Notes: generated by a model not told the origin, from the sequence alone. DNA of 47,567 nucleotides from Actinomortierella ambigua (GCA_016098155.1 JAAAJB010000255.1:1-47567), one strand, 5' to 3'. Counted from the first letter of the stretch, positions 8,332 to 19,439 are shown. Numbers and translations are program-made.

Positions 8332-11300
8332 ATGTTCCTCCGACATTCTATACCTACCCATTCAGTACCAAGGAGAACTCTACTCGGTGCCGCTGCGCGC
8401 CCAGCTCAGCGTCCGACATTTTCAGGAGAAACAGGCACGGCCTCAGGAACTAGGTCGTCTATTAACAGTAACAGGGCGGGATATGGTACCAGCAGCAACA
8501 GCAGCAACAGCAACAACAAAACCGTCCCTTTGTTGCTCACGCGTCACTGCCGCCGATGCTATTACCATGCGGTCGCTGCGGTCGCGGCAGCGGCAGCGGA
8601 AACGACCACAGCCTCCATGACGATGGCAGTATCAGCAGGTAGAGCAGGAGGAGGAGGAGGAGGAGGAGGACTGAGGAATCGACTGCAGCTGTCAGGAAAC
8701 AGGGGGACTCTTCGACCTGGTAATGCTATTTGCAGTGGCAGCGCACAAAGGCAACCACAAGCGCCATCTTTGCACCCTCGATTGTTCTTGAGCACGTCCA
8801 ACCATCCGCCACGAGAACGATTTGTCCAAGGGGCTGATCGGACAAAATGGCTGTTATCTTCGTCGTCGTCACGGATACCGTCGTCACTGCCACCGCCAGC
8901 ACTTGGGTCCAGCATCCAACCTTTACGTTTCCAGTCCACCCTAGCAGCCACGGCGTCTAGAACTACTCCTGCCATCACCAACAGCAGCAACAACAACAAC
9001 AACAACAATAATAATATCAGCCACAGTGAGGTTGCTACGCCAGGAAAATCAGGGCACGGACAGCAGCGCCCTTCGTCACTTGAGCCAGAACATCATGAGC
9101 GGATGACAGCGAACCAGGTGGCGGTGCATGAACAGCACGGTACTGCTGGCAGTGCGGGCTCATCGATCGAAGCACAAATGATTCAGCAGGGGCCAATGGA
9201 GTTGTCGGCAGAGCAACAATTTTTGATCCGACAAGTGATTGAGAAAAAAAAGTCGGTCTTTTTCACGGGTTCGGCAGGCACGGGCAAGTCGGTGTTGTTG
9301 CGGCATTTGATTGAGGAGCTCAAGATGCACTACCTGTCTGGGAATGTGGCGGTGACGGCCTCGACGGGGATTGCGGCGTGTAATATCGGAGGATGTACGC
9401 TGCATAGCTTTGCGGGCGTTGGCCTGGGCAAGGGCTCCGTCGACCAGTTGGTCGAAAAGATTTTGAGCAAGAAACAGGCGAGAGCTCGATGGCGCAAGGC
9501 AAAGGTCTTGATCATTGATGAGAGTAGGTTTTGTTTTTTTTTTCCTGTCTGCCATTGTTTGTCCACGATCATTGCTTGCTGCAGGGGTGTTTAGAGGTAT
9601 GTTGTACTAATACCTTTCTATTTTAAATCTTTTCGTTTCATACAAACTTTTCTTTTTCTTTAGTCTCCATGATTCCAGGCGACTTTTTTGACAAACTGGA
9701 AGAAATTGCGCGCAGATTGAAAAAGAGTCAAAAGCCTTTTGGTGGTATACAAGTACGAACACGCGAACTACGACTCCTTTTTTTTTGCGCATGTTGTAGA
9801 TCGGCATATCCTTGATGGAACTTCCGAGACTGATATATCTTTGCGTTCTATCTTGCGGGATGCTCTTTCATTTTCATAGCTGATCATTACAGGCGATTTC
9901 TTCCAACTACCCCCAGTAGTCCCAGACGCTATTCTTCCATCGACACTGGAGCAGCACAAAAAGCAGCAAAATGAAGGATCCACGGCACCACCGATGCCGT
10001 CCATCACTACGGGAAGGACAACTACCATCATTAAGGCGGAAGATCTTGCGAATATGGAAAACGAAGACGAATTTGATTATTTACCAGAAATGGATGTACC
10101 AGCAGGACCTCTCGCCCACGAAAACATTCACAGCCCGGATGACTCTACCAACACCACATCGTCGTCATCACCGTCGTCGCCAACGTCATTTTCTGAAGAT
10201 CCGTTTGCACCTTCTGCCCAGGCACCGCCATCAGAGCTCGTGTTGCCGGTCGTGGAGCCAGAGGATCCCAAGCTGTGTTTCGAGTCGCGGGCGTGGAAGG
10301 AGTGTATTGACTATACGCTACAGCTGACGGAGGTATTTCGACAGCGGGATCCATTGTTTATCAAGATGTTGACGGAGATGCGACACGGACAGTTGTCGGA
10401 CGAGACGTGTCAGATCTTCCGGACGTTGCGACGGGTACCATCCTATGCGGACGACGGGATCCGACCGACGGAGCTGTATGCGTTACGACGGCAGGTGGAG
10501 GCGGCGAACCATCGGTATCTGGCCGAGTTGCCCGGGTCGCTGTATATCTATGAGCCGCAGGATTCAGGACCGATGGCGTCGCTGATGAACAAGCACTCGA
10601 TCGCGCCGTCGGTGTTGCAGTTGAAGAAGAATGCGCAGGTGATGCTGATCAAGAATTTGTCGTCGACTTTGGTGAATGGGTCGATGGGAATCGTGGTCGG
10701 GTTCCAGCGCGATGTGACCTATGCTGACAATGGGGCGTTGGTCGAGTCGCATTTTCCGATTGTGCGGTTCCCGCGCGAGGATATGGATTATGTGGTGCGG
10801 CCTGAGGAGTGGAAGATGGAGATGCCCAACGGGCAGGTCATTGCTTCGCGGATTCAGGTACCACTAATCCTTGCATGGGCTATCAGTAAGTTGATCTCTC
10901 TCGCCGTGTGTGTGTGTGTGTATTTTGGTTGCCTTTTTTGGGCCCCCAGAAATGAGTATATTTCTTGGATCTAATCGTTGTGCAAATGTGTCTTCACCCT
11001 GCTCCTCCAAAACAAAATAGGTATTCACAAATCCCAAGGTCAGACGATGGAACGGGTTAAAGTCGACATGGGAAACATTTTTGAAGCCGGGCAGGCCTAT
11101 GTGGCCCTGTCACGCGCGACAACGCTGGCCGGTCTACAGGTCCTGAATTTCGACCGACGCTCGGTTCAGGCGGACGAGCGAGTGGCCGAGTTCTACAAGG
11201 GCTTGGAGACGGTCAGGGAGTTGATGGACAGAGAGGCTGCCCAGGCCGAGGAGCGTATGAAGCGTGCTGCTGCGAGAAAGAGGCGGCGGAAGAGAGCAAA

Positions 11301-12126
11301 GACGACAGAGGCAGCAGGAGCAGAAGAAGCAGCACCACCAGCACAAGCACCGACGACAGCGACGGTGGCGGACGAACAGTCGCCGATCATGGCGCCCAAT
11401 CGTCCAATCAACGCGCCCAGCGCTCTAGATGCCCCAGCAGTCTTCCCATCCAATGGTGGCCTTTCTCAGCCTTTGGTGTTCCAGGCAGCAGGTGCTGTAC
11501 AGGAAGGGTCTGGCGCTGGACCTGGTTTCAAAGATGGTTTGAGTACACAATGGCTGGAGCTGGAGAAGAAGAAGTGGCTCGACGAGGCGAAGAAACAGTG
11601 GCTGCAGGAAATGGAGGAGCAAAATCGACGTGCGAAAGAAGAACAAGGACCTGTCATGGACGTGGCTGATGCGACTCGTGTTGTTACCAGCTCAGTGGCC
11701 ACGGAAACGAAGGCGGAGCGAAAGACGGTGGAGGTGGTGGAGAAGAATGAGAAGAAGCCGACAAGGAGGGCAGTGGAGGATTTGTGGACTAATGCAAACG
11801 TAGCCGCAGCAGCAGTAGCAGCAGCAGCTTTTGATAACACCTCGTCAAGAGAAGTTATTTCAGTTGTTCCAGTTGTTCCCGCTTCGTTGCCGTCGTCTGC
11901 CCTCCCCACCCAAAAATCCGTGGCCCCCGCGTCAAAATTTAAACCCACAAATAGAGCCCCCACCACAACCAGTACTCAGGCTCCGAAACCTCGTGCGGAT
12001 AGCTCGCAACCAACAGTCGCTTCAAAGAACATGAAGCCTCGCCCAGTAGAAGAGGTTGTCGAAAGGTCTTGGCAAAAGTCGATTGTCATCATCAAGGCGA
12101 AGGACAACAAGACCCGGCAGTCTTAA
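8332..12126 (+). CDS. PIF1: PIF1-family DNA helicase
   Basis: Exons 8332-9523, 9664-9752, 9880-10885 and 11021-12126 give 1130 aa in phase. 5'-to-3' SF1B helicase acting at replication barriers, telomeres and mitochondrial DNA. Seen: Walker A GSAGTGKS at about 313-320; KVLIIDEISM (Walker B) across intron 1; GDFFQLPPV across intron 2; [22 protein letters not shown]; and [18 protein letters not shown] with [15 protein letters not shown] spanning intron 3 and beyond. The N-terminus ([18 protein letters not shown]) is basic and hydroxylated with no acidic residues, like a mitochondrial presequence, so dual targeting is plausible. About 300 N-terminal residues are low complexity with Gly and Asn runs. 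An acidic Ser/Thr/Pro insert of over 100 residues follows GDFFQLPPV. The C-terminal 300 residues are Ala-, Lys- and Glu-rich and poorly conserved. Confidence 0.95.
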
Positions 12127-12177
12127 CATACCACACACACCCACTTACATCTCCAATACAAATGTAAAACTTATTTT

Positions 12178-12219
12178 TTTAGAGAGAGAGAGGGGAGAGG
12201 AGAGGAGAGGAGAGGAGAG
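12178..12219. repeat. GAGAG-type purine microsatellite
   Basis: Runs of AG followed by about five copies of GGAGA lie in the 219-bp gap between the convergent stop codons of PIF1 (12126) and the ELMO gene (12346). A 10-G run follows at 12245-12254. Confidence 0.8.
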
Positions 12220-12345
12220 TCTAGCATGTGTTGTCTATGGCGACGGGGGGGGGGGAACAGCATGGCAATGGCGAACGAAAAGCGACACTGTAGGTAAAGA
12301 AAAAAGGGCGAGTCTAGCATGGAGAGGTCCAAGCTCTATCGCAAA

Positions 12346-15300
12346 TCATTGCTTTTTCTTGATATCGGCCGAAAGCTCAATATCCTCGCCAGCGGAGAGT
12401 GGGGAGGATCCTGATGATAAAGAGCCGAGCGGGCTAGCGTCGCTAGTAGTAGGACTGTTGGTGTCGGCGGCGTTGGTAGAGGTGGGCGGCTTGCTCTTAA
12501 TGCCGTTGAACTTGAGCGTCATGACCTTGCGCTTGGACAGCTGGCGTTCGACAATGATCTTAAAGTCGGCAAACACGCGCTCGAAATCCATCACAGTTGG
12601 GCGAGGTTCCAGTGAGATCCAGTAAGCGTTAAACCGATCATACAGGTAGCCTATTTTGTTTTGTTCAAAGATGTGAGGCGTAAGATGGGTCCATTTGGTA
12701 TTAGTAACCATTACCAGCCTGCAGCAGGGAGAAGGAAAAAAAATAAAGATCACAGGAAGCAGGACTTACAATAAAGCTCATGGTAGACTGATCGACTGGA
12801 TCCGTGATAAAAGAGGTAGTATTGCAGCTGTCTTGTCCGAAGTGTCTGGACAGCAAAGGCGGTGATGTTGATACCAACGATGGCGTATGAATACCACGAG
12901 TGCTCGTCATACGAGCATTCAAGTGCATAATGCGACGACTCTGGATAATGCTTGGCATAGTAAACAAGATCATCTAAGCCGAGCATGCCTAGATGGGAGT
13001 GCGATTTTTGTTGTTGTTGTAGATAGGCACATGTTCCCACACCATGTTATAAACACGGGGTTAGTACACAAGATGGCTGTGTAGGGATGATATGCCTCGG
13101 AGGCAAACAAAAAAAAAGTTGTCCATGCTCATGAGCATGATTGTACTCTGGTGGGAAAATATCAAAAGGCCGCTTACCCATTCCACGAAAATCTGTTGAG
13201 GGGTCCTTTCCCTGGAAGCCAATCTGAAAGAGAGTGAGAGAAAAAAAAACAGCAACAAGGAATACGATTAGGATGACCGAGGCTCTGTATACTATCAACA
13301 ACCATGTTCTTCCTGATTATGTCATACCTCTGTCCACTGCTTCGTGTATCGTCCTGTGAGCTCCTCCCTTGGCTTCATCAGGTTCCAAAGCTAATTACAA
13401 CGTTTGAATGAGGGGGGGGGGGAGTTGATAACATTAGTACGTGCATGCATCGAAAGCACTGCATGAATGTCCATCAGCAATATCCAATGCTCACAAGTCG
13501 TAAGCAAAAAGGAAATAGAAGGATAGAAGGAAACTTACCGTGATCAACTTTCTTTCATGGGTCGGATTCGTAGAGTCGTACTTGGTATGGATACGTGCAT
13601 TGATCTCCCGTGCCAGACGGTGACTTGCTGCAATGCGACCCATTGCATACTCCAGCCTCCTTGCTGCAGGGCTACAAAACGATTAAGCGAGGAGATCAAT
13701 GCATCAAGGTATACAGAGAGAGAGAGAGAGAGAGAAAAAGGGGATAAGAGAGAAAGACCAAGAAAAACTCGGGGATGAGTGAACAGGTAAGAAGGATCGA
13801 CTCTACACCCCAGCATTTCTCCTCGTTCCTGGAGTCGGGTCCTCAGCACCACTTTTTCCTCTCCTTCTCTTGCTCCCTGCGTTCCATCTTTCTCGCTCGT
13901 GCACAACCCTCTTCCCCTGGATATGCATCCCCCGTCCCCAACACATTCGGAGCGTCAACCATGGATAGTAACTATCCCACCCCCTTTGGAGTATCCGCAT
14001 GTTTAGTCGAGATGGCCTGACCGAAACCCCACCAAAAATGGGTGTCAGGACAAACTGCCTCGTCGCTCACTCACTCTCTCTCTGTTGACGCCACATGTTC
14101 GACAGTAAAGTCGATTGAGGGATTAAGCAAGAACAGGGATGACCTCCTTTCTCCGTCTTTGCGGTCTTGATTTCGTTACCTTTGGAGCGACTCTCCTCCG
14201 GGGAATTTTTTCTTCTTTGCGACATTTCTGGCGATGGTCGAAGGATCACCATCGGGGGACTCGAGTTCGCGGCGTTCAGCCTATACAAGAGAAAAAAAAA
14301 ATTTAAAATTGGTAAAGAGCGTGATAGAGAGAGTTTTAACAGGTTAGCCCTCACTGGTCCCCGTCCCTTCCCTTGTACGAGGGGAGGGATCCCCCCATGC
14401 GTGGGGGGAGTTGCGTTTGTCTTTTTTTTAGGGATTCAAGAAAGGTCGTTGTGCTTTTTTTTTTTTTTTTTTTTGGTGGGGTTGGAACCAAACTCATCAT
14501 CTCATGTTACTTGCTCCAAGGGAGTGCAGCTCGGAGAAACCACAGAGAAATAAAAAGGCATTGTGATGTACAGCTGTATAGGAACGCCCCCCTCCTCCCC
14601 ACCGACCAAAGGCAGAAGATGTTGTCCATCGAGCACAAAAGCTTCTTTTTTTCCCTTACCGTCAACTGATTGGAGAACAAAATGCATCGATCTGGAAGAA
14701 AGGGGAGAGGAGTGACATCAATGATGTACAACATTCATGGAAAAGTTCCAAATAAGGACACATAAAACACACACATAAGAAGAGGGGGGAAAAGTGTTAG
14801 CAAAGGTGTTCCCCATCTGCTGGGTGGGGGGTGGGTTGATCCTTTCGGTGGGTGGGTGGGTTGATCTTTGGGGTGGGGTGGTGTCAGGCCCTCCCTCCCC
14901 CCCCTTTTTTTTCTGAAGAAGAAACAACACAAGAATGAAAGACTCTTTTCTTTACCGATGCGATAGATCAGGTCAGCAATGGCACGAGTCTGTCGTCGAG
15001 TCATGGCCAGAGTGGCAGCCGCTGTGTGTTGCGAAGATGCCGAGTGCGACGATGCAGACTCTCTCCGAGCCTTGCGCTGCCGGATTCCAGTCTCGCTCGC
15101 CGTTGGGTCCGCAGCGGCGGTTGTGGCTGTGGCTGTGGTGGAGATATTGCTGCTCTCCTTGGAATCCTGTGATCCGGCCTCCGCTGTGCCACCACCACCA
15201 CTGCCACCACCGACAATCTCGTGGTAGGCTGGAGGGGGCGGTAAAGATGACGAGGATCCCAAGAGGTTCTCCTGAGAGGTAGAAGGGGTCGAGGTGGTGC

Positions 15301-15556
15301 TGCTACTGCTACCGCCACTGCCACCAGCTGCACGGAAGCTGGATGTCATCACCAGGCCATCAATGGGGTTGGGCGTGGCGCAGATCCGCGATAGCTCTGT
15401 CGAGTGCGAGTACAGCCCATAGAGAAACTTGAAGATGCGGTAAATGAACAGAAGGAATGCATTCTGGTAGATGTTGTTGTACAGGACCAGGCTGATCCAC
15501 TGCTGCACATGGAAGCGAATGGAGGCGAGGGCCGACCTTTGTCCCATGAGAGGCAT
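12346..15556 (-). CDS. ELMO-domain protein (ELMOD-like Arf GTPase-activating protein)
   Basis: Eight exons on the minus strand: 15556-14956, 14691-14660, 14280-14180, 13671-13539, 13390-13328, 13223-13178, 12988-12770 and 12650-12346. They total 1500 nt, 499 aa. The ELMOD signature W..IGFQGKDPSTDFRGMGMLGLDDL spans exons 5-7, followed by YSYAIVGINITAFAV and, across the last intron, ELYCYLYDRFNAYWI and PTVMDFERVFADF. In ELMOD proteins the FRG arginine lies in the catalytic element for Arf/Arl GTP hydrolysis. The N-terminus (YRIFKFLYGLYS...LSRICA) also matches the family. A Ser/Thr/Gly-rich linker fills residues 70-190 and a Ser-rich tail follows the domain. The start is the first ATG of the frame. 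Exon 8 begins after an AAATAG acceptor preceded by a TACTAAT branch point, so the open frame upstream of 12650 is intron. Confidence 0.93.
13714..13736. repeat. (GA)n microsatellite in ELMO intron 3
   Basis: About eleven AG dinucleotides in a row within the intron between exons at 14180 and 13671; CT-rich in the transcript, so it may act as part of the polypyrimidine tract. Confidence 0.85.
14821..14882 (+). repeat. G-rich tract with G-quadruplex potential in ELMO intron 1
   Basis: Repeated GGTGGGTTGATC-like units with at least six runs of three or more G on the plus strand, including GGTGGGTGGGTGGG. The gene is on the minus strand, so the pre-mRNA is C-rich here. Confidence 0.6.
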
Positions 15557-16464
15557 ATATGCTCCGCAGAATGTGGTAGACGAAGGCAGGGGAATGACAA
15601 CGCGTTGAAAGGGTGCAATGTAACAGCGGAGTTTTCGGAGGAGGAGCTGGAGCAGGTGAACAGAGAGAGAGAAAAAAAACAAGTGCGGTGCTATGGAGTG
15701 TGGAGAAGGAAGGACAAATAAAGGGCTGAGCGGAAAGAATAAAGGGCGAGCAAGGGGAGGGAAGAGGAGAGAAGAGACGAGGACAAGAAGACTAAAAGGG
15801 AAAGAAAGAAGGTGTGAAAGAGGAGAGAAGGTCCGAATGGGATGCCCGCCCTCTTAAAATGCTACCCCACTTTTTTTTTGCTGTCCTTTTCGGGCTCGCC
15901 ACGTGAGGAAGGGGGAGGTGCTCAGGAACAACGAGCACATGCACTGCTACACCCATCCACAGACAATCGACAATCGCCCAATTCCCCGCGTCAAAACAGC
16001 AGAGTGAGAGAGAGTCGTTGGACTCAGTGCCAAAGCAAACCCTTGTTGAACCTTCTTTCCTTATTATTGTGACACCTATGCTCTCGCTCGAATGATCTAT
16101 GTCTCGCTTTCTCTCCTCGCTCTCCGTCTCTCTCAACAGAATGTTGTAGATCTTACCCTTCTTTCACGCCCATTCCAAAGTACCTGCAAGCTCCTCTTCA
16201 AACACTTTGTTTAATCTTGTTGTCTCCGGACCTTGGGTAGCCGATCGTTCGGTCAAGCTCGTGACAATAATAATAATAATAATAATAATAAAAAAGAAGG
16301 CCCACCCCCACCAAGAGACAACGCACGATCAGGCTCGACGCAACATTTTATCCCGCACCGTTGTAATAGCTCTCCTTTCCTTCCTGCATTGGCATTGTAT
16401 AAAAAAAGATGCAAGGATGTATTGGGAAGCTTGCCCTCCTTCTGAACAAGAACGTGGGCATGGA
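15557..16464. other. Intergenic: ELMO promoter and 3' flank of the NatB gene
   Basis: Purine-rich on the plus strand from 15650 to 15840, so pyrimidine-rich upstream of the minus-strand ELMO start as in a fungal 5' UTR. An (AAT)n microsatellite occupies 16265-16290. No convincing open frame. Confidence 0.5.
16265..16290. repeat. (AAT)n microsatellite
   Basis: About nine AAT units followed by an A run, in intergenic sequence downstream of the NatB subunit gene. Confidence 0.85.
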
Positions 16465-17493
16465 CTAGAATACAACCTCGTGCGGCTCTACTAAGAACGA
16501 CTCGCCATTCTCTCGTATACTCTCCCGGTTGACATCTCTCTTGAGTGGTTTTCTCATATCTAGCAGAAGAAAGCCATATGTAAACATTCATAAATCTTTT
16601 TTTCTTTTTTTTTTCCAAGATCTCGATCATCATACGTGTCTCCCCCCCATGCAAACTTACCAAACGCGTCTTCGACATTGTCACCCTGATAATAATTGAC
16701 AACGGTCCTATACACGGAATATCCAAACCGTTTGTACATGTCTATCGCGACCTTGTTGGATCGCCGCACAAAGAGATCCACGAAGTATCCGTCATAGGGC
16801 TGCTCCGAGACACTCTCCAGCAGATCCATCATGCCCTCGGCCAGACCCAGGCGACGGTACTCGGGCGCGACAGTGATAGCCGTGACGTGGCCGTGCCAGT
16901 CGGTCCCTTTGCCCTCCGCCTTGCCCATCACGTACGCCATCAGTGTCTCCGAGGGCGTGCATTGCACCGAAAAGAGATCGGGCCAGCGGGCCAAATACGA
17001 CAGGTAGAACGAGATGTTGTACTAAAGTGTGTATGGTCGACCAAAGCGAGAGCCAGAAAAGAGAGAGTGTGTCAGCATAGAACATTGAGTCAATATAGCA
17101 AGGTTTGAATAGGGCAGATGCCTCCCTCCCCATGTTAGGGTTTGCAACATCCTCGTGGATAGCGGACACGCTCCCGACAAAATCCTTTTTTTCTACGAGA
17201 GCACTTACAGTCTCGGTCAACGAGTCGAGATTACTATTTACCCAAGATGGGTCGCGCGTTCATAAGCATCGTGGAGATCGAGGGATGTAGGAAGCGTTAG
17301 TCTTCTATGCGTTGCTTGCCTTGTCTCCCACCCACCACCCAACGCTGAACACTCCTGAATGATCAGAGTTCTCGACATGTTGATGGGATACTCATAAAAT
17401 GTCCAAAGCATGTTGAATGAAGGCAGAAGCATCTACTTGCATTAGGTTGAAGTTGAAAAGGTCCGTAGCCTTGAACTGCCGTAAACTACTCAT
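16465..17493 (-). CDS. NAT3: N-alpha-acetyltransferase NatB catalytic subunit (Naa20/Nat3)
   Basis: Exons 17493-17441, 17233-17209, 17021-16661 and 16559-16465 give 177 aa, almost the length of human NAA20 (178). NatB acetylates Met-Asp, Met-Glu, Met-Asn and Met-Gln N-termini on ribosomes with Naa25. Seen: start MSSLRQFKATDLFNFN; NLDSLTETYNISFYLSYLARWPD; MGKAEG; WHGHVTAITVAPEYRRLGLA (acetyl-CoA-binding R/QxxGxG/A loop); YFVDLFVRRSN; MYKRFGYSVYRTV; and a last exon with DMRKPLKRDVNRESIRENG. Intron 1 fits only as a GC-AG intron: ending exon 1 at the T before GCAAGT and starting exon 2 at 17233 gives FNLINLDSLTE, matching the family without a gap, while the nearby GT leaves the frame broken. Exon 2 is only 25 nt. 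Confidence 0.95.
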
Positions 17494-18490
17494 GGTTATG
17501 CGGATGGGTGTGTGTGGTTGAGAGATGTATACATGGTAATCACAGGCTGGGACAGAGTGAAAAAAAAAAGTTCAAGGGCGTCGGAGATTCGCAGTCCTCC
17601 ACGATCGGACGTGGAGCATGCACCCTTAGTGAGGCTGCAGCTCAGGACTCCTTGCAGATCTTTAATTCCTTTCCTCTAACGCGCGCGCACTTACTATCTC
17701 TCGCGTTGCTGCTGGCCATCAAGGGCTAGCTCAACCCCTACTTCCCCCAAAGATAGGGCAAAGGGAGCTGTTGTTCAGACCGCGCAAAACATATCGAGAG
17801 ACTTTACAAACTTGTCCACCGCTCGTACCCGCTCGACGCTTGAAGAGCCTAACTAGACCAGCGTCGGTCACAGCGTTGATGGTGGAGCCAAGAGTCGATG
17901 AGGCTAGTGAAAGTTTGGTCGCTGACGGTTGCCGATCAAAATTCGCGCTGTCGTCGGATGATCAGACGTTCAATGCCCTCATTGATTTGGCTTCTACTAT
18001 CAATATAGTAATGCCAACCGGGTTCATCTGTTACTGGGACGAAATGAAATCCACATGCAAACCTTGACTGGATTATTGCTCGACCCGCCTTTGCTGCTGG
18101 TCCAGTATGAGCAAAGCAACCTCCACCATCGCCACCGGTACACCATGTCGGCATTTCCATAGTAAAAGATAGTACGAATACCGGGATGGAGAGGCGTGGT
18201 TACTCGTGGCATACCTGGTGCATTAATTCCTGCAGCGATGCAAGGCGCGAGCGCGAAAAGACACAGCACCCTTTGGAGAAGAAATGGGTAATATTCAATC
18301 TTTGAAATCCGCCCCTCCTTCTTCCCTTCCATCCTTCCTCTGCATCCTCTCTATTTTTTCACACGACCAAAAAAAAAAGACGACATCCTTCCTTCCATCT
18401 CTCTCTTTCTTTCTTTCTTTCTCACCCCCACACCCACAACGATCCCCCCCTCTCTCTCTTACCCCCCTTTCAACCCCCCAGAGGAGAGAC
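17494..18490. other. Intergenic with ambiguous open frames; promoter of thioredoxin-like gene 1
   Basis: Holds a plus frame of 98 codons (17771-18067) and overlapping minus frames (18160-17936 and 18332-18024), one with a hydrophobic stretch (VLCLFALAPCIAAGI). Neither strand gives a spliced model I can defend and no family is recognised. From 18330 to 18480 the plus strand is a pyrimidine-rich leader with CTTT repeats feeding the downstream ATG at 18491. Confidence 0.4.
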
Positions 18491-18826
18491 ATGGCCAGTG
18501 AACTTCGATCGATCGACGAGCTGGACAAAACGCTCGCCAACGCGCACAAGGTCCTGGTCTGCTACAGCACCCCTTGGGCAGCCAGTGAGAACAGCCTGGT
18601 CGAGAAGCATCTGGAGAGCTTCCGACCCCAGTTTCCAGACATTGCCTTTTTCACCGTCAACGTCGACGCCGTCGGTGGTGTCGCGGATCGGGAGGGCGTG
18701 CTCGCAACCCCCACCGTCCAGGGCTACTTCCGCGGCGCGCCCTTTGGCGAGGGCATCGGGATCGATGCGGCCAAGATTGAAGACCTGCTAAGGGAGCTTC
18801 ATTTCCAACCAGAGCTGGAAAGTTGA
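18491..18826 (+). CDS. Thioredoxin-fold protein without redox cysteines (copy 1)
   Basis: Single exon, 111 aa, the length of a thioredoxin. Seen: an N-terminal IDELDKTLA helix, a central strand VLVCYSTPWAASENS, a helix, FFTVNVDAVGGVADREGV, the cis-proline loop ATPTVQGYF, and a final helix. The place of WCGPC reads PWAASE, so both active-site cysteines are missing; the only Cys lies five residues earlier in the strand. A disulfide reductase role is therefore unlikely; a structural or binding role, as in other redox-dead thioredoxin domains, is inference. The start ATG is preceded by the GAGAC context right after a C-rich leader. A second gene of the same type follows 217 bp downstream on the same strand. 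Confidence 0.8.
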   Translation: MASELRSIDELDKTLANAHKVLVCYSTPWAASENSLVEKHLESFRPQFPDIAFFTVNVDAVGGVADREGVLATPTVQGYFRGAPFGEGIGIDAAKIEDLLRELHFQPELES

Positions 18827-19043
18827 AGGTGTTAGTAATAAAAAGCAAAAGAGCGGGCCAACATGACGTAGAAAAAAAAAGAAGAAAAAAAAAAGGGTAG
18901 ACTCTCTTTTTTTTAGTTTCTTTTTTTTTCTTCTTCTCAACAACCATTCAACTCCCACGCACAACTCTCAGTAGCCCTCCTTCCCCCCCCTTCCCCCACT
19001 TCCCCCCACCAACTGAGAAAAAAGATAAATATATACAAGAAAT

Positions 19044-19439
19044 ATGCCCGCAAATATTGCATCGACGGCCGAGCTGGACACGGCCGTCTCCTCTAACCGC
19101 AAAGTGATTGTATGCTTTCATGCTCCCTGGTCCCCCGCATGTACCGCCATCGTCCCGACATTTGACGGCTGGGAGCCCGACTTTCCAGACCTCGTCTTTG
19201 TCAAGGTCAATGTGGACCAGATGATGCCCGAGCTCCGGCAAAAGATCTCTTCTACTTTCTCCTCTGGAAGCAACAAAACAGGCTCCTCCCCTTCCTCGTC
19301 TTCTTCTTCCCACCCCGATGTCCCGGCCTTTGTCGCCTATCGTAACGGCGGCGAGTTCAGCATGGTTCATGGATCGAATCCAGACAACCTCAAAGAGTTG
19401 CTCGAGGGGCTACAAGGTGCCGCCGACGACGATGACTGA
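19044..19439 (+). CDS. Thioredoxin-fold protein with a single active-site-region Cys (copy 2)
   Basis: Single exon, 131 aa. Seen: STAELDTAV helix, VIVCFHAPWSPACTAIVPTF, FVKVNVDQMMPELR, a Ser/Gly-rich insert (about residues 75-92), then the cis-proline loop DVPAFVAYRNGGEF and LKELLEGLQG, ending in Asp. The WCxxC motif reads WSPAC: the nucleophilic first Cys is lost and only the second Cys is kept. The order of motifs and the adjacent same-strand location indicate a tandem paralogue of the gene at 18491. The ATG is directly preceded by an AT-rich run (19022-19043), an unusually short distance from a possible TATA-like sequence. Confidence 0.8.
   Translation: MPANIASTAELDTAVSSNRKVIVCFHAPWSPACTAIVPTFDGWEPDFPDLVFVKVNVDQMMPELRQKISSTFSSGSNKTGSSPSSSSSSHPDVPAFVAYRNGGEFSMVHGSNPDNLKELLEGLQGAADDDD

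Noticed and set aside
8562..9008. 148-codon minus frame opposite PIF1 exon 1
   Set aside because: Leu and Pro runs are the reverse reading of the Asn/Gly codon repeats in PIF1; no independent evidence.
12651..12753. Open frame continuing ELMO exon 8 upstream
   Set aside because: It has no in-frame connection to exon 7, while the AAATAG acceptor at 12651-12652 joins in phase and restores the ELMO domain.
15557..15682. Extension of the ELMO protein upstream of 15556
   Set aside because: No ATG in the extension; only TTG-type starts, which eukaryotic nuclear genes rarely use.
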